From contig CAZIOT010000001.1 in the NCBI GenBank assembly GCA_964540965.1, positions 124,001-188,000 of the forward strand: a DNA stretch of 64,000 nt. The letters run 5' to 3'. The notes under the pieces were generated by a model, which was given only the letters and a program-made list of their open reading frames with translations, was not told the DNA's origin and made no database searches. The DNA comes from JADYZU01 sp964540965. GTDB taxonomy: Bacteria > Pseudomonadota > Alphaproteobacteria > Rhodobacterales > Rhodobacteraceae. The translations under genes and the position numbers were made by a program. Positions 8,626 to 17,526 of the stretch are shown piece by piece (position 1 is the first letter of the stretch; each line of letters opens with the position of its first letter).

Positions 8626-9236
8626 CGCTGACCCTTTATTCCAACCCGCGCTCGCGCGGCCGCATCGCCCGCTGGATGATGGAGGAAGCGGCCCAGCCCT
8701 ATGAAGTCATCTACCTGGGCTTTGACGACACGATGAAGGACCGGCCCTATCTGGACCTGAACCCGATGGGCAAGGTGCCGACGCTGGTGCATGACGGCCG
8801 CGTCATCACCGAGTATTCGGCGATCTGCGCCTACATGGCTGACACCTTTCCCGAAGCGGGGCTCAAGCCCGCCGATCCCTCGTCCTACTATCGCTGGCTG
8901 TTCTTCGGCGCCGGCCCGCTGGAGCAGGCGATGTCGCTCGCGAACCTCAAGGTCGAGATTGCCGATGCCGCCCGCGGCTGGATCGGCTGCCGGCCGCTGG
9001 CCGAGACGCTGGATGTGCTCGACGGCTGGCTGACGGATCACCCCTATCTTGCCGGCGACCGCTTCAGCGCCGCCGATGTGGCGACGGGCAGCCAGATCAT
9101 CTGGGGCGTGACCCAGTTCCGCACCATCGACCCGCGCCCGTCGTTCAGCGCCTATATCGACCGGATGGTCAGCCGTGCGGCCTATCAACGCGCCGCGGCG
9201 GCCGACAATGCGGCGATGGGGGCGAACAATGGCTGA
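8622..9236 (+). CDS. Glutathione S-transferase family protein
   Basis: This 204-residue protein has the two GST domains. The N-terminal thioredoxin-like domain has LYSNPRSRGRIARWMMEE, the cis-proline glutathione-site motif GKVPTLV near residues 50-56 and the TEYSAICAY helix. The C-terminal helical domain contains LAGDRFSAADVATGSQI, the usual N-capping motif. The early Ser/Arg pair in PRSRGR suggests a Ser- or Cys-independent active site, so the reaction cannot be named. It overlaps the previous gene by four bases and the following gene by eight bases. Confidence 0.87.
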   Translation: MTLTLYSNPRSRGRIARWMMEEAAQPYEVIYLGFDDTMKDRPYLDLNPMGKVPTLVHDGRVITEYSAICAYMADTFPEAGLKPADPSSYYRWLFFGAGPLEQAMSLANLKVEIADAARGWIGCRPLAETLDVLDGWLTDHPYLAGDRFSAADVATGSQIIWGVTQFRTIDPRPSFSAYIDRMVSRAAYQRAAAADNAAMGANNG

Positions 9237-9588
9237 CCGGTTGAACAAGACAGAGCGGACCGAGGCATTGCCGGCGCTGGACCAGACCGGCTGGCGTGGT
9301 GTGGAAAGCCGCGACGCGATCCGCAAGATCCTCAAGTTCAGGGATTTTTCCGAGGCGTGGGGTTTCATGACCCGCGTGGCGCTGGCCGCCGAGAAGATGA
9401 ACCACCACCCGGAATGGAAGAATGTCTACAATACCGTCGACATCACGCTGACCACGCATGATTGCGATGGCCTGTCCGACCTTGACCTGCTGTTGGCGCG
9501 CAAGATCGACACGCTGGCCGGCGCGGCCGAGGTCCAGACCGACCATTCCGCCCCGGTCATGTCCCTGTGCGAGGTGCGGCGGCGGTAG
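9229..9588 (+). CDS. phhB: 4a-hydroxytetrahydrobiopterin dehydratase (PCD/DCoH)
   Basis: This 119-residue protein has the pterin carbinolamine dehydratase active-site motif AEKMNHHPEWKNVYNTVDI, with the catalytic His-His pair, and the family opening LPALDQTGWRGVESRDAIRKI. It dehydrates 4a-hydroxytetrahydropterin so the cofactor of aromatic amino-acid hydroxylases or a related oxygenase can be regenerated. The ATG at 9229 gives the normal length; an upstream in-frame ATG at 9175 would lie deep in the GST gene. No phenylalanine hydroxylase gene is seen nearby. The stop codon lies inside the first copy of the GGTGGG hairpin repeat. Confidence 0.9.
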   Translation: MADRLNKTERTEALPALDQTGWRGVESRDAIRKILKFRDFSEAWGFMTRVALAAEKMNHHPEWKNVYNTVDITLTTHDCDGLSDLDLLLARKIDTLAGAAEVQTDHSAPVMSLCEVRRR

Positions 9589-9678
9589 GGTGGGCATTTG
9601 CCCACCGCATCCCGCGCATCGGTGGGCCTCAGCCCACCCTACCTGTTCCGTCCCGGGTAGGGTGGGCAATCGCCCACC
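9584..9678. repeat. Three GGTGGGC-GCCCACC hairpins between convergent genes
   Basis: Three short hairpins with 7-base arms and 4-base loops lie at 9589-9606, 9621-9638 and 9661-9678. The arms are always GGTGGGC and GCCCACC while the loops differ (ATTT, CTCA, AATC). The 12-base string GGTAGGGTGGGC occurs at 9584-9595 and 9656-9667 and in inverted form at 9632-9643. The element sits exactly between the convergent phhB and dapA genes and overlaps the phhB stop. It probably works as a bidirectional terminator or a REP-like dispersed repeat. Confidence 0.85.
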
Positions 9679-9689
9679 GCCTGAACGCC

Positions 9690-10562
9690 TCAGTTCAGGA
9701 TCCCGGCGTGGACCATGGCGGCGCGGATCGCCTCTTTGGTGCTGTCCAGCAGCCCGGTGAGGGGCGAGCGCACCTCGTCCCGCGCCATCCCCAGAAGCGA
9801 CAGGCCGTATTTCGCCCCGGCGACCCCCGGCTCGATGAAGATCGCCTCGTGCAGCGGCATCAGCCGGTCCTGATACTCAAGCGCGGCAGCATAGTCGCCG
9901 CGCAGCGTCGCCTCCTGGAATTCGGCACACAGGCGCGGCGCGACATTGGCGGTGACCGAAATGCAGCCGACGCCGCCATGGGCGTTGAAACCCAGCGCCG
10001 TCGCATCCTCGCCCGACAATTGCACGAAATCGCGGCCGCAGGTGGCGCGTTGCTGGCTCACCCGCTCGATCTTGCCGGTGGCGTCCTTGACGCCGATGAT
10101 CGCCGGCAGCCTGGCCAGTTCGCCCATGGTCGCGGGCGTCATGTCGATGACCGAGCGGCCGGGAATGTTGTAGATCACGATCGGCAGGCCGATTTCGGCG
10201 GCGGCGGTGAAATGGGCGATCAGGCCGCGCTGCGTCGGCTTGTTGTAATAGGGCGTCACCACCAGCGCGGCATCGGCGCCGGCGCGTTGCGCCGCCTCGA
10301 CCAGACGCACGCATTCGATGGTGTTGTTCGACCCGGCCCCGGCAATCACCGGGATCCGCCCGGCAGCCTGCGCCACCACGGTGGCGACGACCAGATCGTG
10401 CTCTTCGTGGCTGAGAGTCGGCGATTCGCCGGTGGTGCCGACGGGGACAAGGCCATGCGTCCCCTGTTCGACATGCCAGTCGACCAGTTTTTTCAGCGTG
10501 TCGAGGTCCACTTCACCATTGCGAAAGGGCGTGATGAGAGCGGGCAGCGATCCGCGGAACAT
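9690..10562 (-). CDS. dapA: 4-hydroxy-tetrahydrodipicolinate synthase
   Basis: This 290-residue enzyme condenses pyruvate with aspartate semialdehyde at the entry to lysine and diaminopimelate synthesis. Visible motifs are GSLPALITPF at the start, VPVGTTGESPTLSHEEH (substrate-binding TTGE), the pyruvate-site region VVTPYYNKPTQRGL, YNIPGRS, and the Schiff-base lysine in IIGVKDATGKI. The ATG at 10562 is chosen because AGGAAAGGA lies about eight bases upstream and it gives the family's usual N-terminus; the longer open frame to 10775 is spurious. It is divergent from the lytic transglycosylase with 121 bases between them. Confidence 0.95.
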   Translation of the reverse strand: MFRGSLPALITPFRNGEVDLDTLKKLVDWHVEQGTHGLVPVGTTGESPTLSHEEHDLVVATVVAQAAGRIPVIAGAGSNNTIECVRLVEAAQRAGADAALVVTPYYNKPTQRGLIAHFTAAAEIGLPIVIYNIPGRSVIDMTPATMGELARLPAIIGVKDATGKIERVSQQRATCGRDFVQLSGEDATALGFNAHGGVGCISVTANVAPRLCAEFQEATLRGDYAAALEYQDRLMPLHEAIFIEPGVAGAKYGLSLLGMARDEVRSPLTGLLDSTKEAIRAAMVHAGILN

Positions 10563-10683
10563 GGGCTGGTCCTTTCCTGTAAGCCTGATCGCGGCTTTAG
10601 TCCCCTTTCCGCCGATTGCCAAGTTTGTGAGTGTCGGCAGGGCACCCCGCCTGTTACCCTGCGGCAAAACCGCAAGAGCAGCC

Positions 10684-12837
10684 ATGCGCCTGACCGTCCT
10701 TCTGTTCGCCCTTGGCCTGGGCCTGGCCGCGCCATTGGCGCGGGCCGATGGCGCCTCGGATGTCGAGGCGTTCAAGATGGCGGCCGGGCTGGTGCAGGCG
10801 GGCGACTGGGTTGCGGCCGAGGCGGCAGTGGCCGAGGCCGGGCCGATCGCCCGCGATCTGGTCCGCTGGCTGCGGCTGCGCGACGGGCCGCGGGCGGCGG
10901 ATGCCGCGCCCGACCCGCGCGACCCCGATCCGGTCTTTGCGGATTATGCCGCATTTCTTGCGGCTTATCCGCATTGGCCGGGGCTGGAACGGCTGCGGAT
11001 GCAGGGCGAACGCACCATCCCGCCCGATGCCGCGCCCGAAGCGGTGCTGGGCTATTTCACCGGCGTGAAACCGCAGACCGGAGAGGGCGTGGCGGCGCTG
11101 GCCCGCGCCCTTGCCGCGCTGGGCCGGGTCGAGGAGGCGCGGGCCGCCGCCGCCGAAGGCTGGATGACCGTCGGGCTGAGCGACGAGACACAGACCGCGC
11201 TGCTGGCGTCCTGGGGCGAGACCCTGCGCCCCATGGCCTGGGATCGCGCGCAGGAGATGCTGTGGCGCTGGCGCACCGGCGATGCCGAACGGCTGCTGCC
11301 GCTGCTGTCGGACGACCAGCGCGCGCTGGCCCTCGCGCGGATCGCGCTGATCCGCGATGCCGGCGACCTGGACGCGCGGGTTGCCGCCGTGCCCGAGGCG
11401 CTGCGCGACGACCCCGGGCTTGCCGTCGACCGCTTCAACCGGCTGGCCGAGGATGGCGACTATACCGATGCCGTTGCCCTGCTGCTGGCCCGCACCGACG
11501 ATGCCGCGCGGATGGGCCAGCCGTTCCGCTGGGCCTCGTGGCGGGCGGTGCTGGCGCGCTGGGCCCTGCGCGAGGGGCGACCGGACGAGGCCTATCGCCT
11601 GGCCAGCCGCCACCATCTGACCGGCGAAAATCCGGGGACGGATTTCTATGCCGACCTCGAATGGATTGCGGGCTATGTCGCGCTGCGCCATCTCGACGAC
11701 CCGGCCGCTGCGCTGACCCATTTCCGCCGGATGCAGGCCGCGGTCAGCGGCCCGATCTCGACCGCGCGCGCCGCCTATTGGACCGCCCGGGCCGAGGAGG
11801 CGGCGGGCAGCGCCGATGCCGCGGCCCAAAGCTATGCCCGCGCCGCGCAATACCAGACCGCCTTCTATGGCCTTCTAGCGGCTGAACGGCTGGGCCTGCC
11901 GTTCGACGCCTCGCTGGCCGTGACCGAGGGCTTTGGCGACTGGCGGCAGGGGGCGGTGCTGCGCAGCGACCTGACGGCGGCGCTTCTGATGCTGGTCGCC
12001 GGCGGCGACCGCGACGATGCCGTGCTGTTCGCGGCAAGACTGGGCCAGACGCTTGACCGTGCAGACCTTGGGCAGCTGGGCGGCCTTCTGACCGACACCG
12101 TCGAGCCGTTCCTGACGCTGGTGGTGGCCAAGGCGGCGCTTGAGCGGGGGATTTCCATCCCCCAGATGCTGTATCCGATCCATCCGATGGCCGCGATGGA
12201 CCTGCCGGTGGATCGCGACCTTGCCCTGTCCATCGCCCGGCAGGAATCCGAGTTCAACGCCGCTGCCGGCAGCGGCGTCGGCGCCCTTGGCCTGATGCAG
12301 CTGATGCCCGGCACGGCCGAGGAGGTGGCGGGCGATCTGGGCCTTGCCTATGACCGCGGCCGGCTGACCGGCGACTGGCAATACAATGCGACGCTGGGGT
12401 CGGCCTATCTGGCCGAATTGCAGGCCCGTTTCGGGCCGACGCCGGTGATGGTCGCCGCCGGCTACAACGCCGGCCCGGCGCGGCCGTCGCAATGGATCGC
12501 CCTGCGCGGCGACCCGCGCATCGGCGGCGCCGATGTCATCGACTGGATCGAGATGATCCCCTTTGCCGAGACCCGCAACTACGTCATGCGCGTGACCGAG
12601 GCCATGCCGGTCTATCGCGCCCGGCTGACCGGCAGTGCCGGCACGGTGGGCTTTCTTGACATGCTGCGGGGCGAAAAGCCGCTGCTGCGCCCGGTTGCCC
12701 GCGGCGAACAGACGGTTTTCGACACCGATCAGGCGGTGGCCGCGGTCCTGCAGGGGCTGACGCCGGAAACGCCGGTCGCGGCCGGGACCGCCAGCCTCGC
12801 TCCATCGCAGTCGCTGCGGCCGGTGGCGCGGCCCTGA
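10684..12837 (+). CDS. slt: Soluble lytic murein transglycosylase (Slt70-like)
   Basis: This 717-residue periplasmic enzyme starts with a signal peptide (MRLTVLLFALGLGLAAPLARA). A long helical superhelix region of the Slt70 type follows, then a C-terminal goose-lysozyme-like SLT domain. The catalytic glutamate is Glu521 in ARQESEFNAAAGSGVGALGLMQLMPGTA, followed by the AGYNAGPARPSQW motif and the Tyr motif AETRNYVMRV. It cleaves the MurNAc-GlcNAc bond of peptidoglycan with formation of 1,6-anhydromuramic acid. The ATG at 10684 is chosen for the signal peptide; the longer frame from 10318 runs antisense through dapA. Confidence 0.93.
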   Translation: MRLTVLLFALGLGLAAPLARADGASDVEAFKMAAGLVQAGDWVAAEAAVAEAGPIARDLVRWLRLRDGPRAADAAPDPRDPDPVFADYAAFLAAYPHWPGLERLRMQGERTIPPDAAPEAVLGYFTGVKPQTGEGVAALARALAALGRVEEARAAAAEGWMTVGLSDETQTALLASWGETLRPMAWDRAQEMLWRWRTGDAERLLPLLSDDQRALALARIALIRDAGDLDARVAAVPEALRDDPGLAVDRFNRLAEDGDYTDAVALLLARTDDAARMGQPFRWASWRAVLARWALREGRPDEAYRLASRHHLTGENPGTDFYADLEWIAGYVALRHLDDPAAALTHFRRMQAAVSGPISTARAAYWTARAEEAAGSADAAAQSYARAAQYQTAFYGLLAAERLGLPFDASLAVTEGFGDWRQGAVLRSDLTAALLMLVAGGDRDDAVLFAARLGQTLDRADLGQLGGLLTDTVEPFLTLVVAKAALERGISIPQMLYPIHPMAAMDLPVDRDLALSIARQESEFNAAAGSGVGALGLMQLMPGTAEEVAGDLGLAYDRGRLTGDWQYNATLGSAYLAELQARFGPTPVMVAAGYNAGPARPSQWIALRGDPRIGGADVIDWIEMIPFAETRNYVMRVTEAMPVYRARLTGSAGTVGFLDMLRGEKPLLRPVARGEQTVFDTDQAVAAVLQGLTPETPVAAGTASLAPSQSLRPVARP

Positions 12838-12951
12838 GCCGCCCGTCAAGGGCCGAACCCGACACTTCCTGTCGCAAACCGCCGCGACCGCCGGGCCCCC
12901 GGGCCGCAATCCTGAACCGCCTGCCTCTCATGCGCCGGCAAGAAGGCCGGA

Positions 12952-14163
12952 ATGATCAACCCCCGCACTCCGATCTACCTCAGCCACGCGCCCGGCGCGC
13001 GGATGCACCATTTCGCCATCCTCGCCGCGCTCGAGGCCGGCTGCCGCGGCCTGATGCTCTCGGTCATGCCGCTGGTGATGTATGAGGCGTTGGGAAACGA
13101 ACAGCGCATGTCCACGGCCTATCTGGTGGTCGGCATCCTGTCATTGCTGACCGGGCTTCTGGTGCCGGGGATGACGCGCATCGTGCCGCGGCGCTGGATG
13201 TTCACCGCGGCGGGGTTCCTGTATCTGGCCGGGACCGGCATCGCCGCTTTCGGCGGGCCGGGGATCAAGGCGCTGGCGCTGCTGCTGAACGCCATGGGCA
13301 CCGTGACCTTCACTGTCTGCCTGTCGGCCTATGTGCTGGATTTCATCGAACGCCACGACCTTGGCCGCAATGAATCGACGCGGATGCTGTTTTCGGCGCC
13401 GTCCTGGGCCATCGGCCCGGTCCTTGGCGTCTATCTGCGCGACTGGTGGGCGCCGGCGCCCTTCGTGCTGGCGGCGGTGTTCGCGGTGGCGCTGGTCGGC
13501 ATGTTCTGGTGGCTGCGGCTGGGCAACGGCAAGCAGATCGCCCGCGCCAAGGGGCCGGCGCCCAACCCGCTTGGCTATCTTGGCCGGTTCTTTCGCCAGC
13601 CGCGGCTGATCGCCGGATGGCTGTTCGCCTCGATCCGGTCCTGCGGCTGGTGGGTCTATATCGTCTATCTTCCGGTGTTCTGCCTGCAATCGGGGCTGGG
13701 CGACAAGATCGGCGGCCTTGCCACCTCGCTGTCGAACGCCCTGCTGTTCCTGACGCCGGTGATGCTGCGGCTGGTCCATCGCTGGACGGTGCGGATCGCG
13801 GTAAGGCGGGCCTTCGCCTTTTGCGCGGTGCTGTTCGTGGCGGGCTGGCTGCTGGCGCCCTGGCCGGTGCTGGCCGTCGCCTGCCTGATGGTGGCTTCGC
13901 TTGGCCTTGTCATGCTGGATGTCTGCGGCGGCCTGCCGTTCCTGATGGCGGTCAAGCCGTCGGAGCGGACGGAAATGGCCGCGGTCTATTCCAGCTTTCG
14001 CGACGTGTCGGGCATCCTGACACCGCTGGTGGCGGGCGCGCTGCTGACCGTGGCACCGCTGGCGGCGGTCTTTGCCGCCTGCGGCGCGGCGATGGGCGCG
14101 GCCTGGGGCATAGCCGGTCGGCTGCACCCGCGCCTTGGCGTCCCGCGCGAGGCGGCGGACTGA
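12952..14163 (+). CDS. MFS transporter
   Basis: This 403-residue polytopic protein has about twelve predicted helices and the loop/charged pattern of the major facilitator superfamily (for example GLLVPGMTRIVPRRWMFTAAGFLYLAG after helices 2-3, and DVSGILTPLVAGALL late in the protein). It starts 114 bases after the lytic transglycosylase. The substrate cannot be inferred from the sequence or from the neighbours. Confidence 0.85.
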   Translation: MINPRTPIYLSHAPGARMHHFAILAALEAGCRGLMLSVMPLVMYEALGNEQRMSTAYLVVGILSLLTGLLVPGMTRIVPRRWMFTAAGFLYLAGTGIAAFGGPGIKALALLLNAMGTVTFTVCLSAYVLDFIERHDLGRNESTRMLFSAPSWAIGPVLGVYLRDWWAPAPFVLAAVFAVALVGMFWWLRLGNGKQIARAKGPAPNPLGYLGRFFRQPRLIAGWLFASIRSCGWWVYIVYLPVFCLQSGLGDKIGGLATSLSNALLFLTPVMLRLVHRWTVRIAVRRAFAFCAVLFVAGWLLAPWPVLAVACLMVASLGLVMLDVCGGLPFLMAVKPSERTEMAAVYSSFRDVSGILTPLVAGALLTVAPLAAVFAACGAAMGAAWGIAGRLHPRLGVPREAAD

Positions 14164-14229
14164 GGGGGATTTGCGCAAGCGGCGCTGCCATGGCAGGGTT
14201 ATCACATCGGATTTGGAGCGGAGATTGCC

Positions 14230-14829
14230 ATGCTGTTGCCCTTTGCCTTTGTCCTTGCCGTCGGACTGCCCCCCAGCCTTGGCGGCCCGGCGGTCATACC
14301 CGTCGACTTCCCGCTGAACGGCGGCCCGGCGACGGCCTTTTCCAGCGCGGCAACGGTGCGGATCCTGACCGACCTGCCCCTTTCCCCCGAGGCGCAGGCG
14401 GTGTTCGACAGCGAATTCCAGGCGACCGGCTATTTCGGCGCCTTCGCCTTGTCCAAGGACGGCGGCTATGGCTATTCCAGCGGCGTCGCGACTCTCGCGG
14501 CGGCGCGCGAAGTCGCCCTGGCGCAATGCGCCAGCCTGAACGGCAATTGCCTTGTCATGGCGGAACTGGTGCCCGAGGGCTATGTCCCGCCCCCGGACGG
14601 AACCCTGACCCTGTCGCAGCAGGTGCAAAGCTATTTCAGCACCGCCGCCAAGAACCCCGATTTCCAGGCGCTGGCGGTGTCCGAGGATGGCGCCTTTGCG
14701 ATGTATTGGGGCATGGCAAGCCAGTCCGAGGCCGACCGCCAGGCGCTGACCGATTGCGAGGCGAACCGCGACCGTTCGATCCCCGGTCTGCGTGACATGC
14801 CCTGCGTGCTGGTGACGAACCTGCCGTGA
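14230..14829 (+). CDS. Secreted protein with two DUF4189-like repeats
   Basis: This 199-residue protein has a hydrophobic N-terminus (MLLPFAFVLAVGLPPSLGG) read as a signal peptide. Two similar modules follow at about residues 70-120 and 135-197. Each has a YFGAFALSKDGGYGYS-like strand, then a helix with AREVALAQC or ADRQALTDC, and an ending such as GNCLVMAELV or MPCVLVTNL. Cysteines at matching positions could form one disulfide per module. This is the pattern of DUF4189-type periplasmic proteins of unknown function. A GGAG ribosome site precedes the ATG, and the following gene starts GTGA over its stop. Confidence 0.65.
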   Translation: MLLPFAFVLAVGLPPSLGGPAVIPVDFPLNGGPATAFSSAATVRILTDLPLSPEAQAVFDSEFQATGYFGAFALSKDGGYGYSSGVATLAAAREVALAQCASLNGNCLVMAELVPEGYVPPPDGTLTLSQQVQSYFSTAAKNPDFQALAVSEDGAFAMYWGMASQSEADRQALTDCEANRDRSIPGLRDMPCVLVTNLP

Positions 14830-15302
14830 CCGCCGCCCCGTTGCGTATCTCAGTGGAAAGCCCGCTGTCGGCGGATGGCCGCGGGCTGATCGCCGCCTCG
14901 CAGGAATTCCTGCTGACGGTGTTCGGCCCCGAGGGGGTTTTCTCGATGTCGGCCGAGGAACTGGATGACCCTGGCATCTCCTTCTACGTCGCCCGCGACG
15001 GGGCGCCGCTGGGCTGTGTCGCCAGCGTCGATTGCGGCGATTATGTCGAGGTGAAGCGGCTGTTCGTCCCGCCGGCGGGGCGCGGCCGCGGCGTGGCCCG
15101 CGCGCTGATGGCCCGGCTGGAACAGGACGCCTTCGCCGCCGGCAAGACTGCGATCCGGCTGGAAACCGGCAATGAGCTGGTCGAGGCGGTGACGCTCTAT
15201 CGCGCGCTGGGCTATGCCGTGCGGGGTCCGTTCGGCGATTATGCCGAACATCCCGCCAGCCTGTTCATGGAAAAGCCGCTGCTGACCGCCGACGCGTCAT
15301 GA
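14826..15302 (+). CDS. GNAT family N-acetyltransferase
   Basis: This 158-residue protein starts with GTG overlapping the previous stop (GTGA). The acetyl-CoA-binding motif A is VKRLFVPPAGRGRGVARALMARLE, preceded by the beta-4 strand LGCVASVDCGDYVEVK, and it ends with LYRALGYAVRGPFGDY. The acceptor substrate is unknown. It overlaps the next gene by four bases, forming a three-gene run 14230-15841. Confidence 0.88.
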   Translation: MTAAPLRISVESPLSADGRGLIAASQEFLLTVFGPEGVFSMSAEELDDPGISFYVARDGAPLGCVASVDCGDYVEVKRLFVPPAGRGRGVARALMARLEQDAFAAGKTAIRLETGNELVEAVTLYRALGYAVRGPFGDYAEHPASLFMEKPLLTADAS

Positions 15303-15841
15303 CCCCCTGCCGCCTGCACATCACCGGCGCGAGCGGGGCGGGCGTGACCACCCTGGGCCGGGCGCTGGGCAACTTGTGGTCGGTGCCGGTGCATGACTGC
15401 GACGATTACTACTGGCTGCCGACCGACCCGCCCTTTCGCCAAAAACGCCCGGTGCCCGAGCGGCTGGACCTGATGCAGGCCCTGTTCCTGCCGCGGCGGG
15501 AATGGATCCTCTCCGGCTCGCTGGTTGGTTGGGGCGGGCCGCTGGTGGCCCGTTTCGACGCGGTGGTGTTCCTGCGGCTGGACCCGCGCCTGCGCATGGC
15601 CCGGCTTGAGGCACGCGAGGCCGGGCGCTATGGCCCGCTGATCCGGCCCGGCGGCGATCTGCACGCGGGCCATCAGTCCTTCATGGATTGGGCCGCCGGC
15701 TATGACGACCCGAGCTTCACCGGGCGCAGCCTGCTCCAGCAGCGCGACTGGCTGGCGCATCTGCCCTGTCCGGTGCTGGAACTGGACAGCGCCGCGCCGG
15801 TCGAGGCGCTGGTGCAGGCGGTGGCGGCATGGACGCCCTGA
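15299..15841 (+). CDS. P-loop nucleoside-kinase-like protein with altered Walker A
   Basis: This 180-residue protein resembles small adenylate-kinase-like proteins. The N-terminal loop is ITGASGAGVTTLGRALG, followed by VHDCDDYYW, a late strand AVVFLRLDPRLRMARLEARE and a lid-like segment. The usual Walker A lysine (GxxxxGK[ST]) is replaced by valine. Relatives of this family often carry Thr at that place, so the change may be a family trait and not damage. The substrate is unknown. It is translationally coupled to the upstream GNAT gene. Confidence 0.7.
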   Translation: MTPCRLHITGASGAGVTTLGRALGNLWSVPVHDCDDYYWLPTDPPFRQKRPVPERLDLMQALFLPRREWILSGSLVGWGGPLVARFDAVVFLRLDPRLRMARLEAREAGRYGPLIRPGGDLHAGHQSFMDWAAGYDDPSFTGRSLLQQRDWLAHLPCPVLELDSAAPVEALVQAVAAWTP

Positions 15842-16072
15842 CCGCCCGCCTTGCGGCGATCGCCTTCGCCCTTCGCCCGGTCCCCGCCCCTGCACGTCCC
15901 AACCGCGCATGATCGGGGCCAGGGCGGCCAGACCCGACAGCAGCCGGGTGGCCGGAGCGGGGGTCGGCCTGAGGGGATAGCCGCCACGACCGGCAAGAAC
16001 CGCCTGTCATCGGCAACGCCGGGCAGAGCCGGACGCTTGCGGCACGCTGGCCGGCGGGCGAAGATCGCCGCC

Positions 16073-16531
16073 ATGACCGACACCCCACGCCGCCTGCCCG
16101 CCGACAGCCCCGCCTTGCCTGCCGTGCTTGACCTGATGCGCGGCGCCTTTGCCTATATGGAGGGGGTGGTCGATCCGCCGTCCTCGATCCACCGGCTGAC
16201 GCTTGATGCGCTGCGCGCCGGCGAAGTCTGGGCCTTGGGCGATCCGCCGGTCGCCTGCATGATGCTGACGGTCAAGGGCGACGCCCTCTATCTTGGAAAA
16301 CTCGCCGTGGCTGCGGCGCATCGCGGCCGGGGACTGGCCCGGTCCATGGTCGAGGCCGCCGCGGCCCGCGCCCGCGCACTGGACCTGTCCGCAATCGAGT
16401 TGCAGACCCGCGTGGAACTGACCGCCAATCAGGCCGCCTTTCTGGCGATGGGCTTTACCGAAACCGCCCGCACCGCCCATCCCGGCTACAGCCGGCCAAC
16501 CTCGATCACCTATCGGCGAAAGGTGGGATGA
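16073..16531 (+). CDS. GNAT family N-acetyltransferase
   Basis: This 152-residue acetyltransferase has motif A LGKLAVAAAHRGRGLARSMVEAAAARARAL and ends NQAAFLAMGFTETARTAHPGY, typical of GNATs. The start MTDTPRRLPADSPALPAVLDLM at 16073 gives a normal single-domain length; the in-frame extension back to 15851 has no family resemblance and starts just after the previous stop. The 231 bases before it (15842-16072) hold no other gene I can support. The substrate is unknown. Confidence 0.84.
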   Translation: MTDTPRRLPADSPALPAVLDLMRGAFAYMEGVVDPPSSIHRLTLDALRAGEVWALGDPPVACMMLTVKGDALYLGKLAVAAAHRGRGLARSMVEAAAARARALDLSAIELQTRVELTANQAAFLAMGFTETARTAHPGYSRPTSITYRRKVG

Positions 16532-16670
16532 GGGGAAACCGGCAGGATGGGGCAGGGCGGCCGGGATCAACACCCGCAAGGGGGGTGAATCTGGCAGGCC
16601 GTCGTTTGGGGCCGATCCCCGCCGGGTTTCGAACCGCGCCCCATGATGCCGGGCGTTTGCCGACCGGCTA

Positions 16671-17525
16671 TTACCCCACAACCCCTTTCAGATACTCGAG
16701 GTTTCGCCGGGCCAATTCCAGCGGCGTCTCGGTCGCGTTTTCGGCCACGTCCTGTTCCACCACGACCGGCCCGGCGAAAGCGGCTTCGTCCAGAACCCGC
16801 ATCACCTCGCGGATGTCCACCGCGCCGTCGGGCAGCGGGCACATTATGCCGGCAGCGTAAGAGTCGCGCGCGGCCAGGGTTCCGTCCAGCACGCGCGCCC
16901 GCACCGCGGCATCGGCGTTCTTGAGATGCATGTAGGCGATGCGCGGCATCACCTTGCGCATGTAGGCCACGGGATCCTGCCCGCGCACCGCGTGGTGGCC
17001 GGTGTCAAGGCACAGCGCGATGTCGGTATCTGCCAGCAGCCGGTCGATCTGCGGTTCGTATTCCACCGCGGTCAGCAGATGGGGATGAAAGGACAGGGTC
17101 AGGCCGTGCCCGCCCTCGACCAGGGCCCGCGCCTCGCGGATCATCGCCACCATCGCACGCCAGCCTTCGGCGTCGAGCACGCCTTCGGCACTGGCCGGAT
17201 AGGATTCGCTTTCGTCCATGATGACCAGATGGCGCGCGCCCAGACCGGACAGCAGCGCCGACAGGTCGTCGAGCGTCCGCATCAGCTCTGGCCCGCTTGC
17301 GGGGTCGTTGAAGGTATGCACATGCGTCGCCCCGATCAGCGTCAGGTCGCGCCGCGCCAGTTCGTCGCGCAACAGCGCGCCGTCCTTGGGCAGGAAACCG
17401 AAGGGGCCAAGTTCGGTGCCGCGATAGCCGGCGGCGGCGACCTGATCGAGATACTCGTTCCAGGTCAAGGTGTTGCCGGTGGGATAGGTGATGCCCCAGG
17501 AACAGGGCGCATTGCCGAAAAGCAT
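16671..17525 (-). CDS. Sugar phosphate isomerase/epimerase family TIM barrel
   Basis: This 284-residue protein starts MLFGNAPCSWGITYPTGNTL, the opening seen in IolE/xylose-isomerase-like TIM barrels. Metal-site candidates follow along the barrel: TELGPFGFLP, LSFHPHLLTAVEYEPQIDRLL, LCLDTGHHAV and the late VVVEQD. Such enzymes isomerise, epimerise or dehydrate sugars and inosoles. The ATG at 17525 is preferred over 17555 because it sits four bases after the upstream TGA (TGACATG), as expected for coupling. It is the last gene of the cluster 1 operon (importer plus CehA-like hydrolase). Confidence 0.85.
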   Translation of the reverse strand: MLFGNAPCSWGITYPTGNTLTWNEYLDQVAAAGYRGTELGPFGFLPKDGALLRDELARRDLTLIGATHVHTFNDPASGPELMRTLDDLSALLSGLGARHLVIMDESESYPASAEGVLDAEGWRAMVAMIREARALVEGGHGLTLSFHPHLLTAVEYEPQIDRLLADTDIALCLDTGHHAVRGQDPVAYMRKVMPRIAYMHLKNADAAVRARVLDGTLAARDSYAAGIMCPLPDGAVDIREVMRVLDEAAFAGPVVVEQDVAENATETPLELARRNLEYLKGVVG

Positions 17526-17526
17526 G

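Noticed and set aside
10318..10683. N-terminal extension of the lytic transglycosylase frame
   Set aside because: It runs antisense through dapA and would place the clear signal peptide inside the protein.
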